DNA from: a virus
Virus record (IMG/VR): IMGVR_UViG_3300038416_000116
Coordinates: 1-54,333 of that record
Strand: one strand, 5' to 3'
Length of the DNA stretch: 54,333 nucleotides
A model generated the notes under the pieces. It was not told the DNA's origin. It worked only from the letters and a program-made list of their open reading frames with translations, and did not search any database. Position numbers and translations under genes: made by a program. Shown here in pieces: positions 1 to 8,826 of the stretch. Numbering within the stretch: position 1 is the first letter of the stretch; every line of letters starts with the position of its first letter.

Positions 1-677
1 GCTAATAACTCAGTAACAGTACCATCTCCTGAATTTGAGGTCCAAATATTAGTGCCATCGAAACATATGAACTGAGGAGCACTACCAACAGTAATAGGCT
101 CGGAAGTTGTAAGAACGTAATTGAATCCGAGTAAGGTATCTCCACCAAGAACCGCAACGAACATCCCGGTTTGAATGTTAGAATTAGTGTTCGCATCTGT
201 CGCGCGAGTAAGAACGTAATCATGCGAACCATCACCAGCTACTGTAACAGTGTAGATACCATTATAAGGAGCATTTCCACCTGTTTCATTGGAAACTAGA
301 ATTCTTTGTCCAGGTGATACAAGATGACCATCAACAGTTAGTGCGCCAAAAGAAGTACCTGTAAGAGTCGCACCTACACCTAGTACACCGTTAAAGTATG
401 TGTACGCAGGAAGAGCCGCGGCAGTAGCATAATCAACTGGAGCGTGTACACTAAGACCAACCGCAACAGAGTCAACATATTCTTTGTCTACAAGGTCTAG
501 TGCTGAGAAATTACCTAACTGAGAACTAGGGTAAGATATTAAAGCACCATCTGCAATACTGTGTGAAGAGAAGGTAGCTAGCTTTGAAGTCGCAATATCT
601 GCTGCAACGTTAATAAGCGCATCAGATATGGAACCAGCTTCTCCCTGCTCATTTAAGTCAATATAAGTTTTTGCCAT
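1..677 (-). CDS. Tail-fibre or virion surface protein, 3' part missing (runs off the left edge)
   Basis: Open reading frame beginning at an ATG (677-675) preceded by a GGAG ribosome site, with no stop before the window edge. About 225 residues are visible. The sequence is Gly/Thr/Asn-rich and beta-strand-like. It includes an ALDLVDKEYVDS segment and a VDYATAAALPAYTYFNGVLG segment of the kind often found in phage tail-fibre and neck proteins. The last visible residues, FDGTNIWTSNSGDGTVTELL, match a repeat that occurs three times in the protein at 2278-2793, so the unseen part probably continues as a propeller of such repeats. It is the last visible gene of the leftward virion transcript. A structural role is inferred from composition and context; receptor binding is a guess. 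Confidence 0.8.
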   Translation of the reverse strand, partial: MAKTYIDLNEQGEAGSISDALINVAADIATSKLATFSSHSIADGALISYPSSQLGNFSALDLVDKEYVDSVAVGLSVHAPVDYATAAALPAYTYFNGVLGVGATLTGTSFGALTVDGHLVSPGQRILVSNETGGNAPYNGIYTVTVAGDGSHDYVLTRATDANTNSNIQTGMFVAVLGGDTLLGFNYVLTTSEPITVGSAPQFICFDGTNIWTSNSGDGTVTELL

Positions 678-744
678 TAGAGTTTCTCCATAAATTTTAA
701 TTTAAGATAACTTACTTATTTAAAACTCTTTTCTAGGCTGTACG

Positions 745-1200
745 TTATGACGTAATACGATATGAAGCGAGTAATACTCCCGCTACTTCAGGAGCAGTCG
801 TTGTTGTAATAGTAGTAGATGAAATTGTGTAATCATTACCGATACCACTTCTTTGAAGAACACCATTGAGCCAGAAATAAACACTTCCTGCATCAGGAGT
901 ACTCGGTAAAGTAAAAGTAACATTTGACCCATCGATTACCCCAAAAGGAGTAATTTGATCTACAAACGTAATTGCAGAAGGGGCTGCTTGCCAATCAGCG
1001 GTAGTACCGGAAGTAGCTACTAAAGTTTCTCCGACAGTAGGTGTTCCTGTAATAAGTATACCATTAATAGCTTCCGCTTCGCTAGCTGTTCCAATTAAAG
1101 TAGCTGTAATAGTTCCAGCAGCAAAGTTTCCAGAAGAATCCCTTTCAACAATAGCATTTGGAACATCTGTACTAGTTCCTCGTTTAACAATGGCAGACAT
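745..1200 (-). CDS. Tail-fibre-like structural protein
   Basis: 151 aa, Thr/Ala/Gly-rich. The N-terminal part (about residues 15-40) carries the IVERDSSGNFAAGTITATL motif, a recurrent module in phage tail-fibre and neck proteins (V-x-R-D-x-S-G-N-F-x-A-G-T-I). The middle (about 85-125) reads like a beta-sandwich with GSVYFWLNGVLQRSG, a common tail-appendage sequence. A GGAG ribosome site precedes the start. It sits 2 bp downstream of the gene at 1203-1640 on the same transcript. Role in the tail tip or fibre is inferred. Confidence 0.75.
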   Translation of the reverse strand: MSAIVKRGTSTDVPNAIVERDSSGNFAAGTITATLIGTASEAEAINGILITGTPTVGETLVATSGTTADWQAAPSAITFVDQITPFGVIDGSNVTFTLPSTPDAGSVYFWLNGVLQRSGIGNDYTISSTTITTTTAPEVAGVLLASYRITS

Positions 1201-1202
1201 AA

Positions 1203-1640
1203 TTAATAGCTCCAGAGTCTATAATTACCGGGAGTTCCGGTTGCTTTTATCCAGATACCTGGTTGACCTCTCCAATCCATTGAGATAGCTTCCTCAGGCA
1301 ATACTGTACCATGAAGATGAGTGCCATCAAAACTAAATTGAACAATTTGTGAAGGGTCATCATTAGTTACACTAATGCTAACGCTAGTAAACCCAAACAC
1401 GTAGTGAGTGTAAGTTCCAGTTAGAGCACCTGCAGATTGATCTATGTAGAAAGAATTAGATGAAGGAGGTGTTGATCCACCTCCGCCACCACCACCTGAT
1501 GTAGCTACAACACCACTATTATCAATCTGAATCGGAATTATATCTCCATCAGGAGCACGTCCATAAATTACCGATATAGCTTTATCATTAGTAGTTAGTA
1601 CGCTTACATCAGGATATGAGGTTTGAAGATTATATGTCAT
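1203..1640 (-). CDS. Structural protein with MTYNL N-terminal module
   Basis: 145 aa. The N-terminal module (residues 1-47) ends in VIYGRAPDGDIIPIQIDNSG and is followed by a poly-Gly linker (about 50-57) and a beta-rich C-terminal domain (about 62-145), a short adhesin or collar-like layout. The first 30 residues are clearly related to the frame starting at 14257 on the same strand, so the module has been duplicated within the virion operon. No good Shine-Dalgarno sequence is seen. Function is not recognised beyond a probable virion role. Confidence 0.75.
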   Translation of the reverse strand: MTYNLQTSYPDVSVLTTNDKAISVIYGRAPDGDIIPIQIDNSGVVATSGGGGGGGSTPPSSNSFYIDQSAGALTGTYTHYVFGFTSVSISVTNDDPSQIVQFSFDGTHLHGTVLPEEAISMDWRGQPGIWIKATGTPGNYRLWSY

Positions 1641-1655
1641 AAGTCGAGGTGCCCC

Positions 1656-2150
1656 TTACTTGTTTTTTGGGAGAAGAGATGTTTCAGTTATAGCTAAGGC
1701 GTTATGCGTTTTAGAATCTTCATCACTAATGAGAGTTACTACAGGCAAATCAACATCCTTAGGCCAGGGATAACTTTCTTTTAACGATTTAGAAGCTGAA
1801 ATAGGGCTAGTCAGCTGATCCTGTCGTACAATTCCTGCAGCTACTTCAGTAATAGTTGTAGCTGACGTCATAGGCTGCTTAGGTGCTTCAACGCTCTTTG
1901 TATCGCAAGGTAGTGCCGAATTTTCAACGATCATCCAGCCCATCTTAATAGATCTACCTAAAGATCCACTTAAACGAGATTTAACAGCTTCTGCGGAATC
2001 AACTAAATCCAAAGGTAAATACTGATCCTTCTGTAATCGTACTGGACGTAAAGATTTGCCTTCAGCTGACTTAATAAAAAGATCCGTCAGAATAAGTCCT
2101 TCAAGACCACTTTGTACGACACATTTATACTTTTCTTTGCTTAAATCCAT
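1656..2150 (-). CDS. Virion-region protein of unknown function
   Basis: 164 aa with a strong AAGGAGAAAT site before its ATG. The first 60 residues (VQSGLEGLILTDLFIKSAEG) look like a small folded domain. Residues 85-164 are low-complexity, rich in Ser/Thr/Pro/Lys and probably disordered. No enzyme motif is visible. Its place between tail-like genes suggests a minor structural or assembly role, which is inference only. Confidence 0.7.
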   Translation of the reverse strand: MDLSKEKYKCVVQSGLEGLILTDLFIKSAEGKSLRPVRLQKDQYLPLDLVDSAEAVKSRLSGSLGRSIKMGWMIVENSALPCDTKSVEAPKQPMTSATTITEVAAGIVRQDQLTSPISASKSLKESYPWPKDVDLPVVTLISDEDSKTHNALAITETSLLPKNK

Positions 2151-2277
2151 TTTATTTCTCCTTGCTTTCCTACATCTCTTTAAAACGACCTACACTATAA
2201 AATAATAATTCTACGGGTCATTACGATAACTACGTAAATTGTACTAGCCTACAAAGCCGACTAGCGGGCGATCTTAT

Positions 2278-2793
2278 TTAGAACGATGATAGTGCTGCTC
2301 GTACCCACGTATTAGTTGCTACACAGATGTAAAGATAGGTTGCGTCGAAGTCTACTTGTCCAAGAGTTCCAGGTGACGTTGACGTAGGTGCAGTACCGCC
2401 AATACCATCGGAATACTTCGTTACGGAATTACCTCCGTTATTTGTTACCCAAACATTGGCACCATCGTAGGCAACAAAAGATGGATAAGTGCCATGTTCA
2501 TAGGTGGTTCCTACTAGTGCCCCTGACGAAGCTAGAATCCATGATATGCTAGTGGATCCGGCATAACCAACTACCCATATATAAGTTCCATCATAGCACA
2601 TCCCAAGAACACCATTAGGACCTGCACTAAATGGAGAACCAATAGCAGGAGTCCCATTAGAGGCTAGAAGTTTACTTAGGGTAGAATCAAGAGTATTCCC
2701 AACCCAGATGTAAGTTCCATCGAATCCTCTTACGTCATCTAGCACAATAGGATTGTTGATTAAGCTAGTTATAACTTTAGGAATTAAAGCCAT
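2278..2793 (-). CDS. Beta-propeller-repeat virion protein
   Basis: 171 aa with an internal repeat of about 38-45 residues. Units begin FDGTYIWVGN, YDGTYIWVVGY and YDGANVWVTNN, and a fourth degenerate unit begins FDATYLYIC. The pattern D-G-x-x-[IV]-W-V-x-N followed by S-V-x-K-[LY] resembles NHL/Vgb-type propeller blades. The same blade appears at the visible end of the gene at 1-677, indicating module sharing between surface proteins. A CGGAGAAC site precedes the ATG. It is the first gene after the capsid terminator. Four blades are too few for a closed propeller, so it may oligomerise or form part of a larger assembly. Confidence 0.75.
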   Translation of the reverse strand: MALIPKVITSLINNPIVLDDVRGFDGTYIWVGNTLDSTLSKLLASNGTPAIGSPFSAGPNGVLGMCYDGTYIWVVGYAGSTSISWILASSGALVGTTYEHGTYPSFVAYDGANVWVTNNGGNSVTKYSDGIGGTAPTSTSPGTLGQVDFDATYLYICVATNTWVRAALSSF

Positions 2794-2948
2794 TTTAGTT
2801 CTCCGAGAAAATTAAATTAAACGCATTTTAAGTTACGGCGTCCCGTTACTTTTTACGTAGATATAAGATAAATTTCGTAACATACATCCACGAAGCGATT
2901 AATGGACAACAATGTATTTACGAACGAAATTTGATATACAAACAAATA

Positions 2949-2980
2949 GGGGAGTTGGGAGATTTACTTCCCAACTCCCC
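2949..2980 (-). terminator. Rho-independent terminator after the capsid gene
   Basis: Perfect 12-bp inverted repeat (2949-2960 with 2969-2980, 8-nt loop), GC-rich at the base. On the minus strand it is followed by a moderately T-rich stretch (CTATTTGTTTG). It lies 38 bp beyond the stop of the major capsid gene, where a strong terminator would protect or stop the head transcript. Confidence 0.75.
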
Positions 2981-3017
2981 CGTTTGAGGTAATCTTTGGT
3001 TAAGCCAACGACTAAGC

Positions 3018-3986
3018 TTAAGAAACTGTGATCTGTACAATACCCTTCGCGAAACGAATCACGAAGCCCACGTCTTCCCAGATCGCAAATACATCTGCGA
3101 ACTTGTTGGAATCCTTTAGGGTTTCGACGGATAGATCCGTACGAACGGCTAGTACACCAAGGTAATCTGCCGGAGCGAGGACGTACACCTGAGCGGAAGG
3201 GACGATAATGTCCTCGAGAACTTCTACACCCCAAATATTTCCAACGCGGCCAGCCTTAAGAGCCTGATCCTGGAAATTAGGTGCGAAGATACCAGCACCA
3301 CCTGCAGAACCGATAACCGTATTGAACAACATAAGGTCGGCGGAGCGTAGAGGGTTCAAGAAAATCTTGCTGCAAGGGACTAGCTTAGAACGAAGCGTAA
3401 CGATTGCATTGACAAGAGTTTCCTGAGACAACTTACCCGACGTATCGGTAAGAAGTGATGGATTACTTGAAGCCGCAGAAGTGCCCGCTAGGGACGCTAC
3501 ATTCGGCTGATTTGTTAGACTTGCGGCATATTGCAACAGATTAAAACCTCTAGAATCTTCCTGGAGCTGGATAGACGCTTTAGCGCGTTCCTGTGCCCGA
3601 TTCAGAATGTCGAACTTACGGAAATTCGATTCATTCCAACGAACTAAGGGGCGAACAGTAATAGGCGAAGTTTCAACGCGAATACGATCTGACTTAACTT
3701 CTAGTTGCTGCGGCAAGCCTTCTACCGAAATACTAGCTGCTGGAACGTCCAGATCTGCGTCGAATACGGCTTCCTCACCCATTGCGAGCTTATACGTCTG
3801 ATACAACTGGCGAATCCGACCCTCAAACAGCAAGTCTCTCTTTAGCGGCGAGAGCATCTGCTGAGCGATTGTCTGACGCCCACCAGGAGAATTCATGAGA
3901 CGAGTAAGTCTTTCCTCAACCTGCGAAGCAGTAAGGTTAAGACCAAAAATCTGCTCATCTGCAGGAACTGCATTCATGTCACTCAT
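3018..3986 (-). CDS. Major capsid protein, HK97-fold type
   Basis: About 322 aa. Residues 20-100 contain a helical N-arm and a long acidic segment. Residues 185-322 carry LRSKLVPCSKIFLNPLRSAD, VPSAQVYVLAPADYLGVLAV and a final beta-strand FVIRFAKGIVQITVS, the arrangement seen in capsid proteins of large myovirus-like phages. The open frame has an earlier ATG at 3992, but AGGAG lies only 2 nt from it and 8 nt from the ATG at 3986, so the latter start is preferred. It follows the decoration-like gene and is closed by a terminator. The call rests on sequence feel, size and position downstream of the protease; no alignment could be run. Confidence 0.85.
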   Translation of the reverse strand: MSDMNAVPADEQIFGLNLTASQVEERLTRLMNSPGGRQTIAQQMLSPLKRDLLFEGRIRQLYQTYKLAMGEEAVFDADLDVPAASISVEGLPQQLEVKSDRIRVETSPITVRPLVRWNESNFRKFDILNRAQERAKASIQLQEDSRGFNLLQYAASLTNQPNVASLAGTSAASSNPSLLTDTSGKLSQETLVNAIVTLRSKLVPCSKIFLNPLRSADLMLFNTVIGSAGGAGIFAPNFQDQALKAGRVGNIWGVEVLEDIIVPSAQVYVLAPADYLGVLAVRTDLSVETLKDSNKFADVFAIWEDVGFVIRFAKGIVQITVS

Positions 3987-4019
3987 TTGCATTTCTCCTA
4001 ATATGTTTTACTATTTAAC

Positions 4020-4526
4020 TTACGCGTTAAGTAGCTTGATTTGTAGCAGCGTTACGGGCGAAGAGCCTGTTACTGCCATAACTGTACCAACTGCCGCGAC
4101 TGTAGCCGAGGGCGGATTAGCGACTCCGTCTCTGATTAGTCCCGATGAATCGACAGTGACTAGAGCATTCAGCGTGTACGTATCGGTAGGATTGTAAGGG
4201 TAAACTGTTCCCGTAGGCGCAGCGTACGTATCCCCTGCTAGAGCGAACTCCCCACCATTTACGAACGCGCCAACTAGACCACCGCGATCGAAATTAGTAT
4301 AGTCATAACCTGCACCAGCTGTTAAACCATTGGCACCCTGTAAAGGGAACATAAGGTTGCTATCAGACGCGAGACCGAGAGGTTTCCATCCCGACGTGCC
4401 TGAAAAGGGCCGAACATGCTGGGAGTCAGGGTATAGCTCGAGAGGCTGACCGGCGATAATGGTTGCGCCACTAGCAACGGTGTAACCGGCATCTCGATTG
4501 ACTTCCTTAATAACTTGAATAGCCAT
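4020..4526 (-). CDS. Probable capsid decoration or head-stabilising protein
   Basis: 168 aa, beta-rich, Gly/Ala/Thr-rich. It begins MAIQVIKEVNRDAGYTVASG and contains GLASDSNLMFPLQGANG. It lies between the maturation protease and the major capsid gene, the classical position of a decoration protein or capsid-associated partner. AGGAGAAAAACAAG precedes the ATG. Function is inferred from size, composition and order. Confidence 0.7.
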   Translation of the reverse strand: MAIQVIKEVNRDAGYTVASGATIIAGQPLELYPDSQHVRPFSGTSGWKPLGLASDSNLMFPLQGANGLTAGAGYDYTNFDRGGLVGAFVNGGEFALAGDTYAAPTGTVYPYNPTDTYTLNALVTVDSSGLIRDGVANPPSATVAAVGTVMAVTGSSPVTLLQIKLLNA

Positions 4527-4661
4527 CTTGTTTTTCTCCTATTTGAATGTAACTTAGATTTACGATTCTTTTACTTTTACTTTACTTTGCGTTCCCAAGC
4601 AATCTATCTTGGGTAGCTATTACCTTATCAGCCGCTTTGCAAACCCTAAATTGTAGATGGG

Positions 4662-7600
4662 TTAGCGTCCCTTCTGGGAGCCCATTGAATCACAGATTCC
4701 TTTGAGCCAATCAGATTCCGAACCACCTGAATAAGGAAGGTTATTTAGTCTGTATGACGCAGTAGTATTTGTCCCAGCGGGTTTTGCGATCCTCTCAATA
4801 GATTCTGCGAACGCCTTTAACGAAGATGAATCCATCTTGAGTAACAGCGCGTGCTGGCGATCAGCGGCTAGCTTGAAAGCTTGGGCACGTGCATCAAACA
4901 ACGGCGTACCATCTGTTGTTAACTTCTGAACATCGGTTTCATCGGCGGATACAAGTCTCTTGTCAATCATAGTAGAGACAACTTGCTTACAGAACTCCGC
5001 CTTTGCACGCATAGATTTTTCAGCGCGAAGAGTAGATAACTCAGCCTCAAGCTGTAGTTCCCGGTCAGATTTCTCTGCCTTGACTTCAACCTTTGGCTCT
5101 AAAGTAGTTAGATGTACTTGGATAGGCTCTTTTTCCATCTCTTTAACTTCTTCCTTCTCATGCTTTGCAAGCTCAGTAACATCTTTCTTAGCATGTTCAG
5201 CAAGAGCTACATCCTTTTTCTCGGCGTCAAGTTTAGGATCGGTAGAAGCTTCCTTCTCTTCTTTCTTAGGAGCTTCTTCTTTAGGAGCAGCTTTTTCAGC
5301 TTTAGCCTCTTCTTTGGCTTCAGCTTTAGCAGCTTTTTCCTCTTCCTTCTCCGCCTTCTCTTCTTCCTTTTTAGCAGCAGCCTCTTCCTTCTCGGCTACC
5401 TTTGCATCGGCTTCCATTTGTTTTTCCATGGCAGCCTGAAATTTTTCAAGAGCTTTGCACATAGCTTCCATAGGCTTCTTCAGTTTATCCGCAGGAGTCA
5501 TAGCCTCAAGCATCTTTTCGATATGCTCTAGCTTTTCTTCATCGGACATATCTTCAGGAGCTTTATGTTCGGGCTTATGTTCAGCAGGAGCTTTATGCTC
5601 TTCTTTAGGAGCTTTATGCTCTTCTTTAGGAGCTTCAGGAGCCTTATGTTCCTTCTTTGGAGCCATATCCTTAGGCATATCCATAGGAGGCTTCATATCC
5701 ATTGGAGCTTCCATCTTAGGAGCCGCTTCTGCCATAGGAGCAGCAGCTTCAACTTTATGACTCATACACTCACAGGTTGGAGGGCACATCTTAGAACACT
5801 TCATGGCACACATACACGCACCAGATTTATCTTCATGAGATTCCTCATGAGAATGACTCATACCATCTGTACCATCAAGTCCTTCCATAGGGCCAGCTTT
5901 AACTTCAAGGGTACCTTCCTCTGAAGCTTTCTTACCCTTACCAACGGGCTTGTACTGATCCTTACCAATAGACTTCTGTGAAGGCCACTCTTTACCGGAA
6001 CCTGCGCCAGGAGCGGCAGGGAATCCCCCACCATCCATATCTTTGCCCTCTTCTAACTTTTTGATATGTGACGGAGCATGAGGAGCCTGAAGCTTATACT
6101 GATCTTTACCTACAGCACCAGCAGCTTCTTTAGTTAGTACAGTTGCGTCTAAAATAGAGGCAACTTTTTCAACGCCGTCAGCAGCCAGGCGGGATAGGAG
6201 ATAATTACCGTACTCCCATGATGCTGCGTACGTAGCGCGAGTTGGGAGCATGTCCCCCCAAATTTTGTCAAGAGTTGCCTTTAATACAGGTAGACCCTTA
6301 TCTGTTACAACCCAATAGGATTCCTTTATGGAAGGCTTAGAAACAAAGATTGCGCGATACTCAGCTTTCTTATCGTGCTCTTTTTCTGCCTTATCAGCAG
6401 CTTTCTCTTTAGCCTCTTCCTTCGCTTCAGCTTTAGCTTCGGCCTTGTCTTCCTTCTTGTCCTTAGCTTCCTCTTTATCAGCAGACTTAGAATCAGCTTC
6501 GACTTTAACTTCAGCTTTAGCTACAACTTCAACTACAGGAACTGCAGCAGCCTCGTGATGCTTCTCCTTATTAGCAGGAGTTTTATCTTCAGCTTTTTCG
6601 GCTTCAGATTCGTCCTTTTTCTTAGGAGCCATGTCAGGCTTTACCTTATCCTCTTTATAACCATCTGGTTCAGCTTTCTCTGCTTTGGCTTCCATCTTAG
6701 GAGTCTCCTCAGCTTTAATCTCGGCTTTCTTGGCACGAGTTGTAATAAAATCTACTAGATCGAGATACTCAAATGCAGAGAGCTTCTCACTTAAAATCTT
6801 TTTTAACGTATTTTCAGCAGCAGCTTCAACCTTAGGCTCGGTCTTAACTTCAACAGGGACTATAATAGGTGCGGCTACAGCTTCTGGCGTTGCAACAGGG
6901 GCTTGTAAATCGGCTTTCTTGGGAATCATTTTGAGTAAATCCTCCAACTCGTTGGTTAGGTGAGCAGGTACCTCTTTCTTATCAGAAGCAAACTTCTGAA
7001 TCTCATCTTTAAGCTGTGAGATTACCTGAACGATCTTAGCATTGCTCCAGGCTGGAACATTTACGACAGACAGTTCCGTAAAATTAAGTCCCTGGTTAAT
7101 TGCGTAGGCCTGAGTTCGATTTCCTTTCTTAATATTAAAATCAGGAAGATCAATCTCAGCTAAATAGTCTCTTAATAGTCCCCTACCAAGATGAATACAC
7201 TTCTCATCTTGGTCTGAGTGGATTGTATGACCGCAAATAGAACAAGTAGATGTCATAACAGAACAACCCATACTAACTGAATCTAAAATTGCTGTAGACA
7301 ATTGACGAGCTAACTCAGGGTTAGCAATAGCATCAATCTTACATAAACATTCAATGTACTTCTCTCCAGAGTCAGGATCAACTACAGGATAAGCGTCAAG
7401 TACCTTTCCAATAGCATTGCGAGGATCACTAGACGCATGATTTAAAAACATACTCCGACCAACGAAGGTCGAATGTGATTTTAAAAGCTGTGACCAAGGA
7501 AAGAAGTCGCCATTACCATTAGGTTCGTCGCCGGCAATTGCTTTTGCGGCGAAGTAAAGAAATTCGTTTTTATCTGACGCGATCTTTTCAGAGTCGCGAG

Positions 7601-7685
7601 TATCAACAATAGTACGACCGGAGGCTACTGTATCTAAAGAACCTACTTTAGAAATTATGAGTGTTACTCCGACTTTGTTAATCAT
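4662..7685 (-). CDS. Prohead maturation protease with very long scaffold-like C-terminal tail
   Basis: 1007 aa. Residues 35-235 form the protease part: NGNGDFFPWSQLLKSHSTFV leads to His83 in MFLNHASS, and Ser138 lies in LDSVSMG. This is the His...Ser arrangement of herpesvirus/HK97-type assembly proteases. An insertion has C148-x2-C151, H153/H156, C163 and H165, a likely zinc site. Residues 250-480 and 690-930 are extremely Lys/Glu/Ala-rich and helical, like an internal scaffold expected to be cut and expelled during maturation. Between them lie a folded stretch (about 455-560) and a Cys/Met cluster (CMCAMKCSKMCPPTCECM, about 645). Typical proteases of this class are 200-300 aa, so a protease-scaffold fusion is inferred. 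Confidence 0.85.
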   Translation of the reverse strand: MINKVGVTLIISKVGSLDTVASGRTIVDTRDSEKIASDKNEFLYFAAKAIAGDEPNGNGDFFPWSQLLKSHSTFVGRSMFLNHASSDPRNAIGKVLDAYPVVDPDSGEKYIECLCKIDAIANPELARQLSTAILDSVSMGCSVMTSTCSICGHTIHSDQDEKCIHLGRGLLRDYLAEIDLPDFNIKKGNRTQAYAINQGLNFTELSVVNVPAWSNAKIVQVISQLKDEIQKFASDKKEVPAHLTNELEDLLKMIPKKADLQAPVATPEAVAAPIIVPVEVKTEPKVEAAAENTLKKILSEKLSAFEYLDLVDFITTRAKKAEIKAEETPKMEAKAEKAEPDGYKEDKVKPDMAPKKKDESEAEKAEDKTPANKEKHHEAAAVPVVEVVAKAEVKVEADSKSADKEEAKDKKEDKAEAKAEAKEEAKEKAADKAEKEHDKKAEYRAIFVSKPSIKESYWVVTDKGLPVLKATLDKIWGDMLPTRATYAASWEYGNYLLSRLAADGVEKVASILDATVLTKEAAGAVGKDQYKLQAPHAPSHIKKLEEGKDMDGGGFPAAPGAGSGKEWPSQKSIGKDQYKPVGKGKKASEEGTLEVKAGPMEGLDGTDGMSHSHEESHEDKSGACMCAMKCSKMCPPTCECMSHKVEAAAPMAEAAPKMEAPMDMKPPMDMPKDMAPKKEHKAPEAPKEEHKAPKEEHKAPAEHKPEHKAPEDMSDEEKLEHIEKMLEAMTPADKLKKPMEAMCKALEKFQAAMEKQMEADAKVAEKEEAAAKKEEEKAEKEEEKAAKAEAKEEAKAEKAAPKEEAPKKEEKEASTDPKLDAEKKDVALAEHAKKDVTELAKHEKEEVKEMEKEPIQVHLTTLEPKVEVKAEKSDRELQLEAELSTLRAEKSMRAKAEFCKQVVSTMIDKRLVSADETDVQKLTTDGTPLFDARAQAFKLAADRQHALLLKMDSSSLKAFAESIERIAKPAGTNTTASYRLNNLPYSGGSESDWLKGICDSMGSQKGR

Positions 7686-7688
7686 AGT

Positions 7689-7913
7689 TTATGATCGGTT
7701 GTTTGCTTGCTTTAATTCGTTAAAAAGTTTCAAAAAGTTGTCAAGTGTACTATAATAGTCATCTTTAAGATTTTTCTTATACTGATCGAAGCTACGGTCG
7801 CTCATTCCAGATATACGCGCATAATCTAATGCACGGCCCATTAGTTTCTGAGTAAAAATCTTAAGTAGCTCTTCCTCATTCTGAGCAATTAATGGCTTTT
7901 CTTTGTCATCCAT
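7689..7913 (-). CDS. Small head-region protein, unknown
   Basis: 74 aa, strongly charged and predicted helical (EELLKIFTQKLMGRALDYARI, then YSTLDNFLKLFNELKQANN). It lies 3 bp upstream of the protease-scaffold gene, which has no good ribosome site of its own, so the two are probably translationally coupled. It could be a small assembly chaperone or protease partner. No family recognised. Confidence 0.7.
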   Translation of the reverse strand: MDDKEKPLIAQNEEELLKIFTQKLMGRALDYARISGMSDRSFDQYKKNLKDDYYSTLDNFLKLFNELKQANNRS

Positions 7914-8009
7914 ATCTTTCCTTTTCGTTACAGGGGTAGAGACGTTCTTCTATATTAATAAGGCAAGGATTATAGTAATGGGCGATTGTAACCGACGGTC
8001 GAACCGAAA

Positions 8010-8549
8010 TTAAGCATCTTTTAGATACTCAAGCCCTTCTTCTTCAGAATGAAAATTTCTAACCGAGCGCTCAGTGACGATTGCTTGCCACGTATCTAGA
8101 CGTTCATTATATCTAGATTCTTTCCACTTACTTACACTAGGCTCAGGAAGTCTACCATCTTCACGTCCTGTATCAACTTTGCCAAGCTCTTTAGAAGGAG
8201 CTTCTTCATTCTTATCAGGCTTCTCCATCTTAGGAGTCTTTTCTTCCGGAACTTCTTTAGCCTTAGGAGCTTCAGGTTCTTTCTTCTTATCGTCAGCAGA
8301 AAGTTTATTTTGCATAGCTGAAATTAATTTGGCTGTGGCTTGATTAGTAACGTCACGTAAAAATTCTATTTCATCTACAGCAGAAGCTTCTGACTCTTCT
8401 AATTGGCCAGTAATATATTTACTATATAATTCGGCGTAAAGAGGATCATCGAAATTAATAGTAGGCCCATTAGGCGCCTTGTAGCCTTTAGTAGCAAACT
8501 CTGGAGCGCTTCCAGCTGCATCTGTAATCCAACGAGGAATTGCCATCAT
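8010..8549 (-). CDS. Head-region protein with acidic disordered linker, unknown
   Basis: About 179 aa starting MMAIPRWITDAAGSAPEFA. The open frame extends 7 codons further upstream, but GGAGAGGG lies correctly spaced before the ATG at 8549. A helical N-terminal half (to about residue 85) is followed by a Lys/Glu/Pro-rich linker resembling the tail of the protease gene, and a C-terminal domain (about 125-179) ending YNERLDTWQAIVTERSVRNF and a helix. Its place between portal and protease suggests a head assembly role. Confidence 0.7.
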   Translation of the reverse strand: MMAIPRWITDAAGSAPEFATKGYKAPNGPTINFDDPLYAELYSKYITGQLEESEASAVDEIEFLRDVTNQATAKLISAMQNKLSADDKKKEPEAPKAKEVPEEKTPKMEKPDKNEEAPSKELGKVDTGREDGRLPEPSVSKWKESRYNERLDTWQAIVTERSVRNFHSEEEGLEYLKDA

Positions 8550-8551
8550 AA

Positions 8552-8818
8552 TTAGTTGCCCTCTCCACACTTTAAAGTATTAACTTCCCTACAGACTGGA
8601 CAAGCGATAGTAAGTTTAGATACTTTCGCTACCAGATCTACATCTTTACGCTTTATACTAATCATAGAATCGTCAGTTGTTTTGCAGAGCAACTTCCCGC
8701 ACCTAATACACCGAACTAACTGATTCTCCTTAATAATTTTCTCTTTTAATAGTTCAAAGTCCTCTGCAGTGGAAGCTACCGTAAGAATTTTTTGAATATC
8801 GCCAGTTTTATTAATCAT
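8552..8818 (-). CDS. Small zinc-ribbon protein in the portal-protease interval
   Basis: 88 aa with two cysteine pairs: C-x2-C at CIRCGKLLC (about residues 37-40) and C-x2-C at CPVCREVN (about 73-76), a classic zinc-ribbon arrangement. AAGGA precedes the ATG and the stop lies within the ribosome-site-to-start interval of the next gene. Such small ribbons often sit next to terminase and portal genes of large phages; a nucleic-acid or assembly role is inference. Confidence 0.75.
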   Translation of the reverse strand: MINKTGDIQKILTVASTAEDFELLKEKIIKENQLVRCIRCGKLLCKTTDDSMISIKRKDVDLVAKVSKLTIACPVCREVNTLKCGEGN

Positions 8819-8826
8819 AATAATCC

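Noticed and set aside
4960-6963. Long plus-strand open frames opposite the protease-scaffold gene, rich in Ser/Phe/Leu
   Set aside because: They mirror the Lys/Glu/Ala codon bias of the minus-strand gene and have no ribosome sites or domains; they are antisense shadows.
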